Shown one piece after another: positions 9,441-18,207 of a stretch of DNA of 64,000 bases; positions within the stretch are counted from its first letter, which is position 1; each line of letters opens with the position of its first letter. The notes beneath the pieces were generated by a model, which saw only the letters and a program-made list of their open reading frames with translations, did no database searches and had not been told where the DNA came from. The stretch comes from Hymenobacter sp. APR13 (GTDB lineage Bacteria > Bacteroidota > Bacteroidia > Cytophagales > Hymenobacteraceae), in contig NZ_CP006587.1 in assembly GCF_000737515.1 (NCBI RefSeq), forward strand, positions 4,459,001 through 4,523,000, given 5' to 3'. A program made the position numbers and the translations under genes.

Positions 9441-9541
9441 GAACGTCATGCTGAGCTTGTCGAAGCATCTCGCGTGCTGACGCTTGAATGGTAATCTGAC
9501 GTCAGCACGCGAGATGCTTCGACAAGCTCTGCATGACGTTC
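9441..9541. repeat. Long perfect-looking palindrome, gaacgtcat...atgacgttc family
   Basis: Arms 9441-9482 and 9500-9541 pair over about 42 bases (gaacgtcatgctgagcttg ... / ... caagctctgcatgacgttc) around a 17-base loop. A T run follows on the plus strand. It sits between the histidine kinase gene and its receiver gene. Related copies are at 47969, 57834, 59849, 61007 and 63747. Confidence 0.92.
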
Positions 9542-9558
9542 TTTTTGGCCTGAAACGC

Positions 9559-12309
9559 TCATACTACCGGCAGCTCAAACGAGAACCGGGCGCCTTGCTC
9601 GGGGGTGCTTTCCACCCAGATGCGGCCGGCGTGCAGCTCCACTATTTTCTTGGTGATGGCCAGCCCCAGCCCTGAGCCCTCGGGCTTGCGCATGGTTTGG
9701 TTGCGGGCCTGGAAGAACTTGTCGAAGATGAGCTGGTGAAACGCTGGGTCGATGCCTTTGCCGTTGTCCTGCACTGTGATGCGCAGGCAGTCGGCGGGGG
9801 TTTCCACGCTCACTAGGATGCGGCCGTCGCCGTCGGCGCGGCACGACTTGACGGCGTTGGAGAGCAGGTTCACCAGCACCTGCATCAGCCGGTCCCGGTC
9901 GCCGGAAAGGGGCGGCAGGCCGGGCGGCACGGCTAAATCGAGGTGGATGTGCTTGGCGCGCATGAGCTGACCCACAGCTTCCAGCGCATCGGTGATGACG
10001 TCGGCCACGTCCACCGGGGCCTTTTCCAGGGTGGCCTTGCCCGACTCATACTTTTCCAGGTCCAGCACCAGCGTAATCAGCCGGCTCAGGCGCTCCGATT
10101 CCTTGGTGATGGTAAGCAGAAACCGGTGTTGCTCTTCCTCTTCCAGGTCGGGGTTGTCGGTGAGAATTTCCGACAGCGCCCGGATGCTGGTGAGCGGCGT
10201 GCGCAGCTCGTGCGTGACGGTATAGAGGAACTCGTCTTTGTGCTGATCCAGCTCCTGCAACTGGTCGTAGGCGGCCTGCAGCTCTTGGGTGAGGCGCTGC
10301 AGCTGCCGCTGCTGCTTCTGCAGCTGGCGGTTGGCTTCCAGCAGCTGCTGGCTTTCCTTGAGAATACCCACCACGTTGTCGAAGCTGATGTCCTCCACTC
10401 CTACCGACGAGCGCAGCAGCAGCCGTGCCGACGCCGGCCCAATGCTGCCGGCCAGCAGCTTTTCGGCGTAGGCCAGCAAACGCGGGTCGGCCTGGGGCGG
10501 AGCCGGCGTGCCGTCGGTTTCGGGGGCGTGAGCATCCGGAAACCGCTCCTCGAAGGCCCGCAGCGCCTGGTTGGTGCGCTTTTTCCCGAGGAAGCCGGCC
10601 AGCAGCGCCCGCACGTCGGGCAAAGCCGCTACGCCCTGCCAGCCGGCCCGCCCCTCGAAGCCGGCGCCGTGCCGGAACACGTCCACGAACACGTCGGCCT
10701 GGTGCAGCTCCAGGTCGGTGGGCTGGCGCCGGAGCGACACCCCTACGTACAAGGCCAGGTTGAAAAACCAGCTCCAGAACAGCCCATGCGACAGGTAATC
10801 GAGGCCTTCGAGGTGGAACAAGGCAAACGGCCGCAGCCAGTGCAGGCCAAACAGCCCCTCGCGGAGCACGGTGTCGGGGAGCAGCTCGGGGCCGACCAGC
10901 GTGGGCAGCACCAGCGTGTAGAACCACACCACGAAGCCCGCCAGAATGCCCGCCGTAGCGCCCTGCCGGGTGCCGCCCTTCCAGTAGAGGCCGCCCAGCA
11001 CCACCGGCACAAACTGCGCCACCGCCGCAAACGACACCAGCCCGATATTCACCAGCGGCAGCAGATGGCTGACCTCCACGTAGTAGCCGTAGGCCAGCAG
11101 CAGCACCAGCACCACGGCCAGCCGGCGGCTGTGCAGCGCCACCTGGCCCAGGTAGGCAAACCAGCGCGGCCCTTCGGCGCGGGCGGCCGGCACGCGCACC
11201 AACAGCGGCATCAGCAGGTGGTTGCTCATCATCACGCTCAGCGCAATGGTTTCCACGATAATCATGCTGCTGGCCGCCGACAGCCCGCCCAGATAGATGA
11301 GCAGCGCCAGCCACGGCCGGCCCGCCTGCAGCGGCAGCGCCAGCACAAACGTGTCGGCATCGAGTTGGCCGGCCCCGTCGAGCAGGCGCCCACCGAAGGC
11401 CAGCGGCAGCACAAACAGGTTGATGACGATGAGGTAGAGCGGAAACAGCCACATGGCCTTGCGCAGGTGGTTTTCGTTGACGTTTTCCACCACCGCCACC
11501 TGAAACTGCCGCGGCAGCAGCAGAATGGCCGACATGCTCAGCAGCAGCAGCGTAAGCCACTGGCTGCCGCCGGTGCCAGCGCCCTGCAGCGTAAACAGCC
11601 GGCTCAGATCAGGCACTTTGGCGGCCCGCTCAAACACGTCGGCAAAGCCATCAAACAAGCCGTAGGTAACGAACAGGCCGGCCGCCAGAAACGCCACCAG
11701 CTTCACGAGGCTTTCCAAAGCCACAGCCAGCACCATGCCCTCGTGCCGCTCGGTGGCCTCGATGGAACGAACCCCGAAAATGATGGTGAAAAACGCCAGC
11801 GCCACCGTGGTGGCAAACGCCGACGACACCCCCACGCTACCCGCCGCGTGCAGCGTGCCGCCGCCCCCGGTCAGGATGTCGAACGACGCAGCAATGGCCT
11901 TGATCTGCAGCGAAATGTAGGGCACCACGCCCAGCACGCATACCACCGTCACGAGAGCGCCCAGCCAGGCGCTTTTGCCGTAGCGCGCCGAAATGAAGTC
12001 GGCAATGGACGTGAGACGCTGCAGCCGGCAGATGCGGATGATTTTGCGCAGCACCAGCCACGCCATCGGGGCCATGAGCGTGGGCCCGAGGTAGATGCCC
12101 ACAAACTCCAGCCCGAAGTAGGCCGCCCGCCCCACCGAGCCATAATACGTCCAGGCGGTGCAGTACACGGCCATGCTCAGGGCGTACACATAAGGGTTGC
12201 TCACCAAACTCCGCCGAGCCGAGCCGGCCCGTCGCTCCGCCGCATACGCCACCCCAAACAACAGGGCGAGGTAGCCAAACGAAAAGCCAATGACGAGCCA
12301 GGTGGGCAT
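9559..12309 (-). CDS. SSS-STAC sensor histidine kinase (CrbS/CbrA-like)
   Basis: A 916-residue membrane sensor kinase. Residues about 1-530 form a sodium:solute symporter-like domain with roughly 13 membrane spans (start MPTWLVIGFSFGYLALL; SMAVYCTAWTYYGS). Next comes a region resembling the STAC linker (FLGKKRTNQALRAFEERF and LLAYAEKLLAGSIGPASAR). A coiled coil rich in Gln/Leu precedes the kinase. The HisKA box FLYTVTHELRTPLTS has the phospho-accepting H700. The ATPase domain has NLLSNAVKSC, VQDNGKGID and GSGLGLAITKK. In proteobacteria such proteins (CbrA, CrbS) couple carboxylate or amino-acid transport to gene control. The neighbourhood of acs, prpE-like, MFS carrier and porin suggests that acetate or propionate is sensed here (inference). 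I see no PAS domain. Confidence 0.93.
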   Translation of the reverse strand: MPTWLVIGFSFGYLALLFGVAYAAERRAGSARRSLVSNPYVYALSMAVYCTAWTYYGSVGRAAYFGLEFVGIYLGPTLMAPMAWLVLRKIIRICRLQRLTSIADFISARYGKSAWLGALVTVVCVLGVVPYISLQIKAIAASFDILTGGGGTLHAAGSVGVSSAFATTVALAFFTIIFGVRSIEATERHEGMVLAVALESLVKLVAFLAAGLFVTYGLFDGFADVFERAAKVPDLSRLFTLQGAGTGGSQWLTLLLLSMSAILLLPRQFQVAVVENVNENHLRKAMWLFPLYLIVINLFVLPLAFGGRLLDGAGQLDADTFVLALPLQAGRPWLALLIYLGGLSAASSMIIVETIALSVMMSNHLLMPLLVRVPAARAEGPRWFAYLGQVALHSRRLAVVLVLLLAYGYYVEVSHLLPLVNIGLVSFAAVAQFVPVVLGGLYWKGGTRQGATAGILAGFVVWFYTLVLPTLVGPELLPDTVLREGLFGLHWLRPFALFHLEGLDYLSHGLFWSWFFNLALYVGVSLRRQPTDLELHQADVFVDVFRHGAGFEGRAGWQGVAALPDVRALLAGFLGKKRTNQALRAFEERFPDAHAPETDGTPAPPQADPRLLAYAEKLLAGSIGPASARLLLRSSVGVEDISFDNVVGILKESQQLLEANRQLQKQQRQLQRLTQELQAAYDQLQELDQHKDEFLYTVTHELRTPLTSIRALSEILTDNPDLEEEEQHRFLLTITKESERLSRLITLVLDLEKYESGKATLEKAPVDVADVITDALEAVGQLMRAKHIHLDLAVPPGLPPLSGDRDRLMQVLVNLLSNAVKSCRADGDGRILVSVETPADCLRITVQDNGKGIDPAFHQLIFDKFFQARNQTMRKPEGSGLGLAITKKIVELHAGRIWVESTPEQGARFSFELPVV

Positions 12310-12317
12310 GAGGGTGT

Positions 12318-12474
12318 AATTAGTAATTGAGAATTCGTAATGAAGAATTCTCAGGTGGTTTTAAGGTGAATGAACGGGCATCGGTCGGGTAGCAAAATAC
12401 CGGTGCAGCTCTTGGCGCTTGCAGTACTCAATCAATTCTTAATTACTAATTTCTAATTACTAATTCTTCTCACC
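12318..12474. repeat. Inverted array of 7-base words (taattac type)
   Basis: Left part 12318-12352 (taattagtaattgagaattc...) and right part 12436-12474 (attactaatttctaattac...) carry the same words in opposite orientation, with a clear 7-base period on the right. About 80 unrelated bases lie between them. The right arm encodes the last residues (ISN) and stop of the DUF3311 gene. A second copy surrounds 24047-24146. Confidence 0.75.
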
Positions 12475-12704
12475 AGCCAACCCGTGAGGGCTACCAGCGC
12501 AGACCAGGCGAGCAGCACGTAGAGGTAGAGCCCGGGGATGCCGCCGATGCGCGTTTCCCGGTCGAAGGTGCCCAGGAACGGGAACGTGAGCAGCACCCCG
12601 AACAGCACGGCCACGAACAGCAGACGCTGGCCCAGCCGCTGTTCCGGGCGGTCGGGTGGTGGGCTGGAGGGCAGTGCGGGGCCAGGTTTGGAGGGAGCAG
12701 ACAT
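12453..12704 (-). CDS. Small two-span membrane protein, DUF3311-like
   Basis: An 83-residue protein with a Pro-rich N-terminus, then two membrane spans (LLFVAVLFGVLLTFPFLG and LYLYVLLAWSALVALTGWLV) joined by FDRETRIGGIPG. This matches the DUF3311 pattern of two helices and a short loop with Gly-Ile-Pro. Such proteins are usually encoded beside sodium:solute symporters, as here. It may be an accessory subunit of the SSS domain of the downstream kinase (inference). The last residues ISN and the stop are repeat-encoded, so the native C-terminus may have been slightly different. Confidence 0.75.
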   Translation of the reverse strand: MSAPSKPGPALPSSPPPDRPEQRLGQRLLFVAVLFGVLLTFPFLGTFDRETRIGGIPGLYLYVLLAWSALVALTGWLVRRISN

Positions 12705-12759
12705 GCGGGGAATACGAGCTGGTAGCAGGAGGCCGGGAGCAGTACCGGCAGCGCTTAAA

Positions 12760-12802
12760 CCTACAAAATCCGCCGAACCAACGGCCCGGCGGATTTTGTA
12801 GG
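12760..12802. repeat. Perfect 16-bp hairpin (cctacaaaatccgccg)
   Basis: cctacaaaatccgccg at 12760-12775 pairs perfectly with 12787-12802 around an 11-base loop. No T run follows. It lies just 3' of the MFS gene on the minus strand, so it could stabilise or end that transcript. The ctacaaaatccg word recurs in the element at 54804-54998. Confidence 0.8.
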
Positions 12803-12823
12803 TTTCGGCCGGAAACAGGCAGC

Positions 12824-14344
12824 CTATTTTACATCGCCGGAGTTTTCCTCCATCAGCTTCACGTTGCGCACGTCCTTCATCAGCGCCTGCCCAATAAACC
12901 AGCAGATCAGGGCAATGATAACCGGATAGAGCAGGCCGGCGAAGCTGCTGTAGGTTTTGAACAGCGTGCCTTCGGGCTGGGCTGCGGCGCGCAGCGTCAG
13001 GGCCGTGGCAATGAACGGCACGAAGCCCCCGAACACGCCGTTGCCGATGTGGTAGGGCAACGACAGGCTGGTGTAGCGCACTTTCGTGGGGAATAGCTCC
13101 ACCAGGTAAGCCGCAATTGGGCCGTAGGCCATGGTCACGAACAGCACCAGGCAGAAGGTGAGCACCGTCATGGGCACGAGGCTGGGCGTCAGGGCCTTCA
13201 TCACGGCCGGCACGGCTTTGCCGCTGGCATCCACGGTGGCGGCGGTTACTTCCGTCAGGGGACCGGCGAAGGCCTTGAGTCCGTAGAAAATCGGGATGGT
13301 GAACAGCGCGCCGCAGAGCAGGCCCATCATGATGATCTTTTTGCGGCCGATCCGGTCGGAGAGGCTACCGAAGTACACGAAGAACGGCGTGGCAATCAGC
13401 AGGGCAATGCACAGCACCAGCGAGGCGTCCACGAGGTCGAGCTTGAGCGTGTTCTGCATGAAGGAGTAGGCGTAGAACTGGCCGGTGTACCACACCACGC
13501 CCTGGCCCATAGTAGCGCCGAACAGCGAAATCAGCACGAGGCGGCGGTTTACGGGGTTCACGAACGACTCACGCAGCGGGTTGGTGCTGGTCTTGCCCTC
13601 GGCCTTAGCCTTGGCAAACAGCGGCGACTCGTGCAGCTTGCGGCGGATGTAGTAGGAAGCAATTACCAACAGCCCCGACAGCAGGAACGGAATGCGCCAG
13701 CCCCACTCCTTGAAGGCGTCCTCGCCCATGGTTTTGCGGGTGGTGATAATCACCAGAATGCTCAAAAACAGGCCGGCCGTGGCCGTAATCTGGATAAACG
13801 AGGTGTAGTAGCCACGCTTGTTGTCCGGCGAGTGCTCGGCCACGTAGGTGGTGGCGCCGCCATACTCGCCGCCCAAAGCCAGGCCCTGCAGCAGACGCAG
13901 CAAGGTCACGATGATGGGCGCAGCAATGCCGATTTTGTCGTAGCTCGGAATCAGGCCCGTCACGAACGTGGCGCCACCCATAATCAGCAGCGTCAGCAGG
14001 AACGTGTACTTCCGCCCGATCATGTCGCCGATGCGGCCGAAGAACACGGCCCCAAACGGCCGCACCACGAAACCTGCCCCGAACACGGCCAGCGTGCCCA
14101 GAATGGTGTCCTCAATCTTGCCCGTCGAGCCAAACAGCACCGGCCCGATGATGGCGGCCAGTGAGCCGAAAATGTAGAAGTCGTACCACTCGATTACGGT
14201 GCCCACCGAGGAGGCCGTAATCACCTGCCAGATCTTGCTGGTCGAAACGTCGTTGTTGTCGTGCGTCACGGCACCGGCCGTGCCGGCTACGGGGGCGGCC
14301 CCGGAGTACGCTCCGGAGTCGCGCTGCGGTAGGTTTTGGTTCAT
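12824..14344 (-). CDS. MFS transporter, metabolite:H+ symporter (MHS) type
   Basis: A 506-residue inner-membrane carrier with 12 expected spans. The MHS/ProP/KgtP group signature is clear: SSVGTVIEWYDFYIFGSLAA at the start of span 1, RPFGAVFFGRIGDMIGRK between spans 2 and 3, and LLRLLQGLALGGEYGGA at span 4. The first 40 residues are a soluble, Gly/Ala-rich extension. MHS carriers move mono- and dicarboxylates, betaines or shikimate; the setting among acs, prpE-like and a porin points to a short-chain carboxylate (inference). An insert near residues 350-400 (TEVTAATVDASGKAVPAVM) is longer than in typical members. Confidence 0.9.
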   Translation of the reverse strand: MNQNLPQRDSGAYSGAAPVAGTAGAVTHDNNDVSTSKIWQVITASSVGTVIEWYDFYIFGSLAAIIGPVLFGSTGKIEDTILGTLAVFGAGFVVRPFGAVFFGRIGDMIGRKYTFLLTLLIMGGATFVTGLIPSYDKIGIAAPIIVTLLRLLQGLALGGEYGGATTYVAEHSPDNKRGYYTSFIQITATAGLFLSILVIITTRKTMGEDAFKEWGWRIPFLLSGLLVIASYYIRRKLHESPLFAKAKAEGKTSTNPLRESFVNPVNRRLVLISLFGATMGQGVVWYTGQFYAYSFMQNTLKLDLVDASLVLCIALLIATPFFVYFGSLSDRIGRKKIIMMGLLCGALFTIPIFYGLKAFAGPLTEVTAATVDASGKAVPAVMKALTPSLVPMTVLTFCLVLFVTMAYGPIAAYLVELFPTKVRYTSLSLPYHIGNGVFGGFVPFIATALTLRAAAQPEGTLFKTYSSFAGLLYPVIIALICWFIGQALMKDVRNVKLMEENSGDVK

Positions 14345-14463
14345 GATGGACAGAATGAAGTGGGAAGATGAAGTTGCGGGTGAAAACCACGTCCGGCGCA
14401 GGAATCAGCCCGTTTTCCGGGGCTGACTCCTGCTTTAGTGGCCGTAAGTCGGGAGGAGTTATC

Positions 14464-16005
14464 CTACAGGGCTACCTGCGTCTGGAGCGTGATTTCGGGC
14501 TTGTAGTCCAGGTTGTTCACGTCGGTGAAATCGGGCCGGGCGCGGTAGTTGATCGTGAACTTGGCGTTGTGGCCGTCGATGTAGAAGTTGGCGCCCGCGT
14601 CGAAGATGTTCACGTTCTGCTGCTCGCCGTCGGACTTGCGCAAGCCTTCGTAGCCGGCCAGCAGGTGCGAGGCGTAGGGCTGCACGCGCAGCTTGGGACC
14701 CAGCAGGCTTTTGGGCAGCAGATAGCCAGCCTGCACGTAGCCCACGTTGCCGGTGCCGGAGTGAGGCACGGCGTTGCCACGGCGGGCATCAGTTCCCCAG
14801 CCGGTGTTGGAGGCCCCGATGAAGCGGGTGTGGTTGGGGCCCATGTTGTAGTTGTAGTACACGGCGTAGGCCGTGAAAGCCGTGCCGGTTTCCTTGTTGA
14901 TGGGCGTGTCGAAGAACACGTCGGCCGAGAACAGGGCAATGTCGTGTTTGTCAACCGGCACGGTATTGAAGGCGCTGGTGCCGGCAGCTGTGGTGGCGGC
15001 AATGCCCGCGGCGTCCAGCACGCTGTTGCTGGAGCGCGACACCATGCCGTCTTTGTTGTAGAAGAAGCCGGCCCCGATGTTGAACACGCGCTTGGAGCCC
15101 AAGTACGTGCCCACGTTGAACGGCAGCAGATTGGCTTCTTGATCCAGGAACTCGTAGCTGAAGTAGCCCTGGTACACGTGGTTGGTGCCCTGCGGATTGT
15201 ACTGCGCCACGTTGGTGCCGCGGTTGACGGCGGCGGCGCCCGTACCCGTGGTGGCACCCAGGCCCAGCGGCGTGCTGAAGGCGCCGGTCTGGTTGGTCAG
15301 GAACGACTCGTTGACCGACAGCACGTAGTCGAGCTTGCCCACGCGGCCCTTGCCGTACACCCCGATGCCCCGCACAAACTGGTCGATGGCCTCGATGGTT
15401 GGCCAGTTGGTAAGAGGCGCGTCCAGGGTCAGGTAGTTAATGGTGCTGGACCGCGTCATGCGCGAGAGGCCATTCTGGTAGTGCATACCGGCGCCCAGGT
15501 TCAGGTACTTGTTTACTTTGTATTCCACCACGGCCTCGTGCACAAACAGCTGGGGCTTCTTGCCGTCCACAGCCGGCGCAAAGCCACCGCTTACCGCCGT
15601 CTGGTTGTTGATGCCGATGTGTGTGTACACCAGAAACCGCGGATTCAGCTGCGACAGCACGATGAGACGCGAGCGGCGCAGGGCGAAGTCTATTTGATCA
15701 GACTGGGGCTTGCCGGGGGCGCGCAGCGTGCCGGTATTGTTTTCGGTGTAGCGGGCCCACACCTGGTGCCAGGTCAGGAAGCGCACGTACTTCGTGCCAT
15801 CGGGCGAGAGGTTGAACTTCATACCCGCGCCGTACGGCACCGACTCGGAGGGCGGCGCGGGCGTGGCCGCTACTACGGGGGCGGGAGCCGCCGGAGCCGG
15901 AGCCGGCGGGGTGGTGCCGGGTGGCGGGGTGGGCGTCACCTGGGCCGAGGCCCCGGCGGCCGAAAGAAGGGCACTCAGCGCCAGCGCGTAACGGGTGTTT
16001 TGCAT
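14464..16005 (-). CDS. Outer-membrane porin-like beta-barrel protein
   Basis: A 513-residue secreted protein. It has a signal peptide (MQNTRYALALSALLSAAGASAQ), then a Pro/Ala-rich stretch to about residue 55 that may be a periplasmic linker. The rest alternates polar and aromatic strands typical of a barrel (GTKYVRFLTWHQVWARYTEN; YVQAGYLLPKSLLG) and ends with the hydrophobic LQTQVAL. It resembles phosphate-selective/O-P type porins of Bacteroidota, without a firm family call. It is the first gene of the minus-strand carboxylate block and is probably the outer-membrane entry route for the same substrates. Confidence 0.78.
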   Translation of the reverse strand: MQNTRYALALSALLSAAGASAQVTPTPPPGTTPPAPAPAAPAPVVAATPAPPSESVPYGAGMKFNLSPDGTKYVRFLTWHQVWARYTENNTGTLRAPGKPQSDQIDFALRRSRLIVLSQLNPRFLVYTHIGINNQTAVSGGFAPAVDGKKPQLFVHEAVVEYKVNKYLNLGAGMHYQNGLSRMTRSSTINYLTLDAPLTNWPTIEAIDQFVRGIGVYGKGRVGKLDYVLSVNESFLTNQTGAFSTPLGLGATTGTGAAAVNRGTNVAQYNPQGTNHVYQGYFSYEFLDQEANLLPFNVGTYLGSKRVFNIGAGFFYNKDGMVSRSSNSVLDAAGIAATTAAGTSAFNTVPVDKHDIALFSADVFFDTPINKETGTAFTAYAVYYNYNMGPNHTRFIGASNTGWGTDARRGNAVPHSGTGNVGYVQAGYLLPKSLLGPKLRVQPYASHLLAGYEGLRKSDGEQQNVNIFDAGANFYIDGHNAKFTINYRARPDFTDVNNLDYKPEITLQTQVAL

Positions 16006-16146
16006 GGTAGAAGTGGTGGGAATGGAAGTGGAGAAGCGCAGGATGGGCAGCCGGCCGATTGCATGAGGCCAGACGACACCACCAAATAGCGGAATCCTTC
16101 AACATAAGCCACTTCGTTGCTATACTTCCGCTAACCACTATAGCCG

Positions 16147-16569
16147 CTACCCCTGCCGGAACCGTTCCCAGCGGATCATCATGTACTTGTCGCCCAGCTC
16201 CGTCACCATCAGCCCGGCCTCCTTCAAGTTTTCAGGTTTCTGAAAAAACTCCGCCAATTCCTTCTGATTGAGAATTTTATAGGTGGGGTGATACTCGGTC
16301 TGGCGGGGCGCCTTCACGCCGTACTTCTTCACCCAGTTCATCACGCTCACGTGGCTCACACCCAGCAGCCGCTCAATCTCGCGGTAGCTCACACCCTCCA
16401 CATACAGCTGCAGCGCCTTGATGACGTAGTACGGATTGGTTTCCTTGCCCGTCTTGGCCACCGAGTAGTGGTAGCCGCAGTTGCGGCACTTATAACGCTG
16501 CCTCCCTCCCACTATGCCACTTTTAGTTGCTTCCTTGGATTCGCACTTCGGGCAGCTGATCTGGACCAT
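16147..16569 (-). CDS. Solo InsA-like zinc-ribbon/HTH protein
   Basis: A 140-residue protein. Its N-terminus is a zinc ribbon with C6, C9, C28 and C31 (CPKC ... YKCRNCGYHYSV), as in the InsA part of IS1-type elements. A helix-turn-helix follows at about residues 55-80 (EGVSYREIERLLGVSHVSVM). The last 50 residues (from ILNQKELAEFF to the end) do not look like InsA. No InsB-like catalytic frame, terminal inverted repeat or target duplication is visible nearby. It may be a domesticated DNA-binding protein or a remnant. A weak box (tatcttta, minus strand, 16613-16620) lies upstream. Confidence 0.75.
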   Translation of the reverse strand: MVQISCPKCESKEATKSGIVGGRQRYKCRNCGYHYSVAKTGKETNPYYVIKALQLYVEGVSYREIERLLGVSHVSVMNWVKKYGVKAPRQTEYHPTYKILNQKELAEFFQKPENLKEAGLMVTELGDKYMMIRWERFRQG

Positions 16570-16657
16570 GAGTCGGTGAGTAAGTGGTTACTAAATAGCT
16601 ATAGCTAATTAGTAAAGATATACCATTTTAGCAAGTATTGAGCGTTATACGCAGATA

Positions 16658-16665
16658 TACCTTTG
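16658..16665 (+). promoter_or_regulatory. Bacteroidota -7 box TACCTTTG
   Basis: An exact TAnnTTTG match, with TTG 17 bases upstream at 16638-16640. The box ends 6 bases before the ATG at 16672, so the transcript would have almost no leader. Confidence 0.6.
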
Positions 16666-16671
16666 CCGGAC

Positions 16672-17283
16672 ATGAACTACGGCCGACATAAGAAGATACG
16701 CGGCGGCAAACGCCACCTGAAACGCCTCGTGCGGCTGAGCCAAACCGCGGCGTCACTCTCAGAGCAAAGATTCCAACAGTCTTATTACGACTACAAGTGG
16801 CTTGGCCTGGGCGTCTGGCACTGGCACCATCGGCAACCGCCGAAACGGGTGCGGCAGCTGGCCGCCCGACACCTGCTCACCACCTTTTTCAACTGGCAAC
16901 AACAGCTACAAGCGCAGCCCGAGCCATTCTATCTGGCTATCTGGCTGGTTTGTAGCCCTGAGTTTGCACACAGCTCAAAAGTAGTAGTAGCTATCCAAGG
17001 GATGCGGGCGCGGTATCGTGACAGGCTTCAGGAAGCTGACCCAGCGGGCCCTCCCCTGCCAGCAGGATACCGCGCATTGCCCGGCGCGGATACCCTGACG
17101 TGGCACGCGCACCCTTGGGAGGTTCTGGTGGATTCGTTTGATTACCCGGATGGCTGGCCAGCCTGGGCCCTGGCAAAACCGCATTACCTCTGTCAGCCAG
17201 AAGACTATGATGAGTACCTAATGGTGCAGACTGGCTGGGTGTGGGTCGGGCAGTTGCCCGACGCTACTACTTCAGCCGCGTAG
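16672..17283 (+). CDS. Orphan protein of unknown function
   Basis: A 203-residue protein that I do not recognise. The N-terminus is very basic (NYGRHKKIRGGKRHLKRLVR), the middle is rich in Trp, Tyr and His (KWLGLGVWHWHHRQPPKR), and the C-terminal third is acidic and aromatic (PEDYDEYLMVQTGWVWVGQL). There is no signal peptide and no clear membrane helix. ATG 16672 is chosen because it directly follows an exact promoter box; a TTG at 16663 would lie inside that box. The 3' end overlaps the convergent M28 peptidase gene by 12 bases. It is divergent from the InsA-like gene. Confidence 0.6.
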   Translation: MNYGRHKKIRGGKRHLKRLVRLSQTAASLSEQRFQQSYYDYKWLGLGVWHWHHRQPPKRVRQLAARHLLTTFFNWQQQLQAQPEPFYLAIWLVCSPEFAHSSKVVVAIQGMRARYRDRLQEADPAGPPLPAGYRALPGADTLTWHAHPWEVLVDSFDYPDGWPAWALAKPHYLCQPEDYDEYLMVQTGWVWVGQLPDATTSAA

Positions 17284-18207
17284 CAGGGTGGCCAGCAGGG
17301 CATCCACGGCCAGGGCCAGGCGGCGCATGTCCAGGCGGGCCAGGGTGTCGGTGGGCTGGTGATAGTGCTTGTTGCGGTAAAAGGCCGTGTCGGTGAGCAG
17401 CACGGCCGGGTAGCCGAACTGCCAGTAGTTGAGGTGGTCGGAGAAATCGATGCCGGGTAGCCAGGCCGGGGCCTTGAAGCGCCGCACAGGCAGCGTGGCC
17501 AGGCCTTTGTAGCGGCGCGCAAACTGCCGCCCAAACTGCCCGTTCCCGAATTTCTGGGCCACCGTCACGTAGTTGCCGCGGCCGCCATACACCCATTTCA
17601 GCGGCCCAAACGGGTAGTCCTGACTGCCTTTTCGGTCGTCGTAATAGCCCAGCATTTCCAAAGCCACCATGCCGCGCACCGGCACGCCGGCGTCGTGTAG
17701 CGCCTTGGCGTGCACGTAGCTGCCCATCTGCGGCGTCCGGAAAAACGGCGGCTCTTCCAGCGTGTAGGCCACCAGCTCGATGCCATAGGGCAACGTGGGC
17801 TGGCGCCCCAGCAGCCGGGCCAGCTCCAGCAGCGCCGCCACGCCGGTGCCGTTGTCGTCGGCGCCGGGCTGCTCGCCGCACACATCGTAGTGCGCCCCCA
17901 CCACCAGCTGCGGGCCGGTAGCAGGCCCGAAGCGGCCGATGACGTTGTAATACGTGTTGCCCTGCACGTCGTAGGGCTGCCGCACGGGCTGGGCGCCGGC
18001 TGCCTGCAGTTGCTGCTCGATGTAGCGCGCGGCCTGGTTGAGGCTGGGCAAGTGCTGATAATTGCGCGGCTCGGGGGTGCCGACGAGGGCCACCAGATGC
18101 TGCCGAAGCTGGCTGGTATCGGCCGGGGCAGCCGGTGGAAGTACCTGAGCGGCAACCTGCAGTGGTAGCGCGCCCGCCAGCCATAATGGAAGGGTAGAAA
18201 TTGGCAT
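17272..18207 (-). CDS. M28-family metallopeptidase, secreted
   Basis: A 311-residue zinc aminopeptidase-like protein. ATG 18207 gives the hydrophobic signal peptide MPISTLPLWLAGALPLQVAAQ. Two-zinc site motifs are visible: VVGAHYDV (His ligand), GADDNGTGVAALLELAR (bridging Asp), TLEEPPFF (acidic catalytic pair), and the late His in YHQPTDTLARL. The order and spacing match M28. It probably works in the periplasm or outside, releasing N-terminal amino acids or processing peptides. It is divergent from the TPR kinase gene (127-base gap) and overlaps the plus-strand orphan gene tail-to-tail. Confidence 0.88.
   Translation of the reverse strand: MPISTLPLWLAGALPLQVAAQVLPPAAPADTSQLRQHLVALVGTPEPRNYQHLPSLNQAARYIEQQLQAAGAQPVRQPYDVQGNTYYNVIGRFGPATGPQLVVGAHYDVCGEQPGADDNGTGVAALLELARLLGRQPTLPYGIELVAYTLEEPPFFRTPQMGSYVHAKALHDAGVPVRGMVALEMLGYYDDRKGSQDYPFGPLKWVYGGRGNYVTVAQKFGNGQFGRQFARRYKGLATLPVRRFKAPAWLPGIDFSDHLNYWQFGYPAVLLTDTAFYRNKHYHQPTDTLARLDMRRLALAVDALLATLLRG

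Noticed and set aside
9393..9449. A longer start for the receiver protein
   Set aside because: The added residues are encoded by the palindrome and its edge. Receiver domains begin just before ILIVDDE.
16147..16569. A complete IS1-type insertion sequence
   Set aside because: Only an InsA-like N-terminal part is present. There is no InsB, no terminal inverted repeats and no target-site duplication.
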